This document shows positions 57,671 to 59,205 of a stretch of DNA of 59,205 bases, piece after piece. The notes under the pieces were generated by a model. That model worked only from the letters and a program-made list of their open reading frames with translations, was not told where the DNA came from and made no database searches. Source of the DNA: Curvibacter sp. (lineage in GTDB: Bacteria; Pseudomonadota; Gammaproteobacteria; Burkholderiales; Burkholderiaceae_C); the NCBI GenBank assembly GCA_020621965.1, contig JAHRYV010000018.1, forward strand, positions 1-59,205, written 5' to 3'. The translations under genes and the position numbers were made by a program. Within the stretch, counting starts at the first letter, position 1; each line of letters begins with the position of its first letter.

Positions 57671-59098
57671 TCAGAAGTTCAGCGTGCGCTTGTCCACCGC
57701 CAACGCGGCTTCCTTGGTCGCCTCGGACAGCGAGGGGTGCGCATGGCAGATGCGCGCGATGTCCTCGGCGCTGGCCTTGAACTCCATGGCCACCACGGCC
57801 TCGGAGATCAGCTCGCTGGCCATGGGGCCCACGATGTGCACACCCAGGATCTCGTCGGTCTTGGCGTCGGCCAGGAACTTGACCATACCCGTCGTGTCGC
57901 CCAGCGCGCGCGCGCGGCCATTGGCCAGGAAGGGAAAGGTGCCGGCCTTGTAGGCCACACCGTCCGCCTTGAGCTGCTGCTCGGTGCGGCCGACCCAGGC
58001 AATTTCCGGGCTGGTGTAGATGACCCAGGGGATGGTGTTGAAGTTCACGTGCCCGTGCTGGCCGGCGATGCGCTCGGCCACGGCCACACCCTCCTCCTCC
58101 GCCTTGTGCGCGAGCATGGGGCCACGCACCACGTCACCCACGGCCCACACGCCGGGCAGGCTGGTCTTGCAATCGCCGTCGACCACGATGGCGCCACGCT
58201 CGTCGAGCTTGAGGCCCACGGCTTCGGCATTCAGACCGATGGTGTTGGGCACACGACCGATGGAGACGATGAGCTTGTCCACGTCCAGCGTCTGGGCCTC
58301 GCCCTTGGCATTGGTGTAGGCGATGCTCACGCCCTTCTTGCCGTTCTTGATCTCGCCGACCTTCACGCCCAGCTCGATCTTCAGGCCCTGCTTGTCGAAA
58401 GCCTTCTTGGCTTCCTTGGCGATCTGCTCGTCCACGGCGCCGAGGAACGTGGGCAGGCCTTCCAGCACGGTGACGTCGGCACCCAGGCGGCGCCAGACCG
58501 AGCCCATCTCCAAACCGATCACGCCCGAGCCGATCACGCCGAGCTTCTTCGGCACGGCGCCGATGCGCAGCGCGCCGTCGTTGGACAGGATGTGCTCCTC
58601 GTCGAACGCCACGCCGGGCAGCGCGCGGGCGTTGGAGCCCGTGGCCACGATGACCTGCTTGGCCACCAGGGTCTCTTCCGCGGCACCCGCCACCTTAATT
58701 TCGTAGCCGCCCTCGGCGGCCTTCACGAACGAGCCGCGGCCATGGAAAAAGCTGACCTTGTTCTTCTTGAACAGGTACAGGATGCCATCGTTGTTCTGCT
58801 TCACCACGGCGTCCTTGCGGCCCACCATCTTGGCCACGTCCATCGTCACCTTGCCGGTGCTGATGCCATGGTCGGCAAAGTGCTTGTTGGCGTGCTCGAA
58901 ATGCTCGGACGACTGCAGCAGCGCCTTGGACGGGATACAGCCCACGTTGGTACAGGTACCACCCGGGGCCGGGCCGCCCTTGTCGTTCTTCCACTCGTCG
59001 ATACACGCCACGTTCATGCCCAGCTGGGCCGCGCGGATGGCGCCGATATAACCGCCAGGGCCGCCACCGATGACGACCACGTCGAATTGCTTGCTCAT
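57671..59098 (-). CDS. lpdA: Dihydrolipoyl dehydrogenase (E3)
   Basis: FAD enzyme that reoxidises the lipoyl arm of 2-oxoacid dehydrogenase complexes, passing electrons to NAD. The 475-residue protein has the FAD-binding [20 protein letters not shown], the redox-active disulfide in [17 protein letters not shown], the NAD-binding [14 protein letters not shown], the second FAD motif [20 protein letters not shown] and the C-terminal His/Glu pair in [16 protein letters not shown]. All are intact. Because E2 of 2-oxoglutarate dehydrogenase lies just upstream, it is the E3 of that complex. Confidence 0.96.
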   Translation of the reverse strand: MSKQFDVVVIGGGPGGYIGAIRAAQLGMNVACIDEWKNDKGGPAPGGTCTNVGCIPSKALLQSSEHFEHANKHFADHGISTGKVTMDVAKMVGRKDAVVKQNNDGILYLFKKNKVSFFHGRGSFVKAAEGGYEIKVAGAAEETLVAKQVIVATGSNARALPGVAFDEEHILSNDGALRIGAVPKKLGVIGSGVIGLEMGSVWRRLGADVTVLEGLPTFLGAVDEQIAKEAKKAFDKQGLKIELGVKVGEIKNGKKGVSIAYTNAKGEAQTLDVDKLIVSIGRVPNTIGLNAEAVGLKLDERGAIVVDGDCKTSLPGVWAVGDVVRGPMLAHKAEEEGVAVAERIAGQHGHVNFNTIPWVIYTSPEIAWVGRTEQQLKADGVAYKAGTFPFLANGRARALGDTTGMVKFLADAKTDEILGVHIVGPMASELISEAVVAMEFKASAEDIARICHAHPSLSEATKEAALAVDKRTLNF

Positions 59099-59111
59099 GA
59101 AGTGTTCTCCT

Positions 59112-59205
59112 TAGATGTCGAACAGCAGACGAGCGGGGTCTTCGAGCGCTTCCTTCATCGCCACCAGGCCCAGCACGGCTTCGCGGCCGTCGATGATGCG
59201 GTGGT
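59112..59205 (-). CDS. sucB: 2-oxoglutarate dehydrogenase E2 (dihydrolipoyl succinyltransferase), C-terminal end only
   Basis: The last 30 codons are present; the rest lies beyond the window edge. They read [12 protein letters not shown] and end [10 protein letters not shown] followed by TAA at 59114-59112. The active-site motif DHRxxDGR and the closing LLFDI are diagnostic of E2 succinyltransferases. The stop is 13 bases before the lpdA start, as in sucB/odhB-lpd operons. Confidence 0.88.

Overview
The window reads as about 59 kb of chromosome from a high-G+C betaproteobacterium of the order Burkholderiales, most likely family Comamonadaceae (Acidovorax/Rhodoferax/Hydrogenophaga/Polaromonas type). 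This rests on protein character and gene order: the run ndk-rlmN-pilF-rodZ-ispG-hisS-yfgM-bamB-der-hfq-hflX-hflK-hflC-DUF2065-hisZ-purA, a separate hisZ, the bdhA/relA/ompR-envZ/ispD-ispF/mfd/serB neighbourhood, and dispersed intergenic repeats of a kind I associate with Comamonadaceae. It is overwhelmingly core genome. I see no prophage, integron, complete insertion sequence, CRISPR array, rRNA or tRNA gene.

Layout. (1) 1-8.5 kb: a terminator-like repeat, 3-hydroxybutyrate dehydrogenase, an alpha/beta hydrolase running into relA, a SIMPL-domain protein, ompR-envZ, and ispD-ispF of the MEP pathway. (2) 8.5-20.3 kb: a large MASE3-PAS-GAF-HD-GYP sensor/phosphodiesterase divergent from mfd; a CbiM-like membrane protein, serB and a thioredoxin-like protein; a DUF481 outer-membrane protein and a PhoD-type phosphatase. 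(3) 20.3-22.1 kb: rlmB, then a lower-G+C single-gene insertion encoding an HNH-like zinc domain fused to a precisely repeated glycine-rich segment and a conserved-looking C-terminal domain. (4) 22.1-32 kb: ybbA/tesA/mnmH, an MgtE-like transporter bounded by two related palindromic elements, a lipoprotein, small membrane proteins, a flavin reductase, a NodI/NodJ-like ABC exporter, a DUF2189 protein and a MetC-like enzyme. (5) 32.1-48.7 kb: one unbroken minus-strand block of 17 housekeeping genes. It links purine salvage and synthesis, HisZ, the HflKC membrane complex, HflX (frameshifted here), Hfq, ribosome assembly (Der), outer-membrane assembly (BamB), periplasmic chaperoning (YfgM), tRNA charging (HisS), isoprenoids (IspG), cell shape (RodZ), pili (PilF), RlmN and Ndk. 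(6) 48.8-59.2 kb: rluB-scpB, rluD divergent from bamD, a DinG/YoaA-like helicase, a YdcH-like protein, a PP2C phosphatase, a secreted Arg/Gln-rich protein, zapE, lpd and the last codons of the 2-oxoglutarate dehydrogenase E2 gene.

The most unusual signals are these. Two palindromic elements at 24513-24675 and 25770-26038 share a 72-73 bp core, but their hairpin stems and outer arms differ in sequence while staying self-complementary. The HNH/glycine-rich gene at 21178-22011 has a palindrome across its likely promoter. A textbook intrinsic terminator sits 11 bases in front of the mfd start codon. A one-base frameshift splits hflX. Two copies of a terminator-like repeat lie directly behind stop codons (29739-29892 and 32064-32160). 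Two divergent gene pairs have overlapping start codons. All calls come from reading the sequence; no database search or folding program was run.
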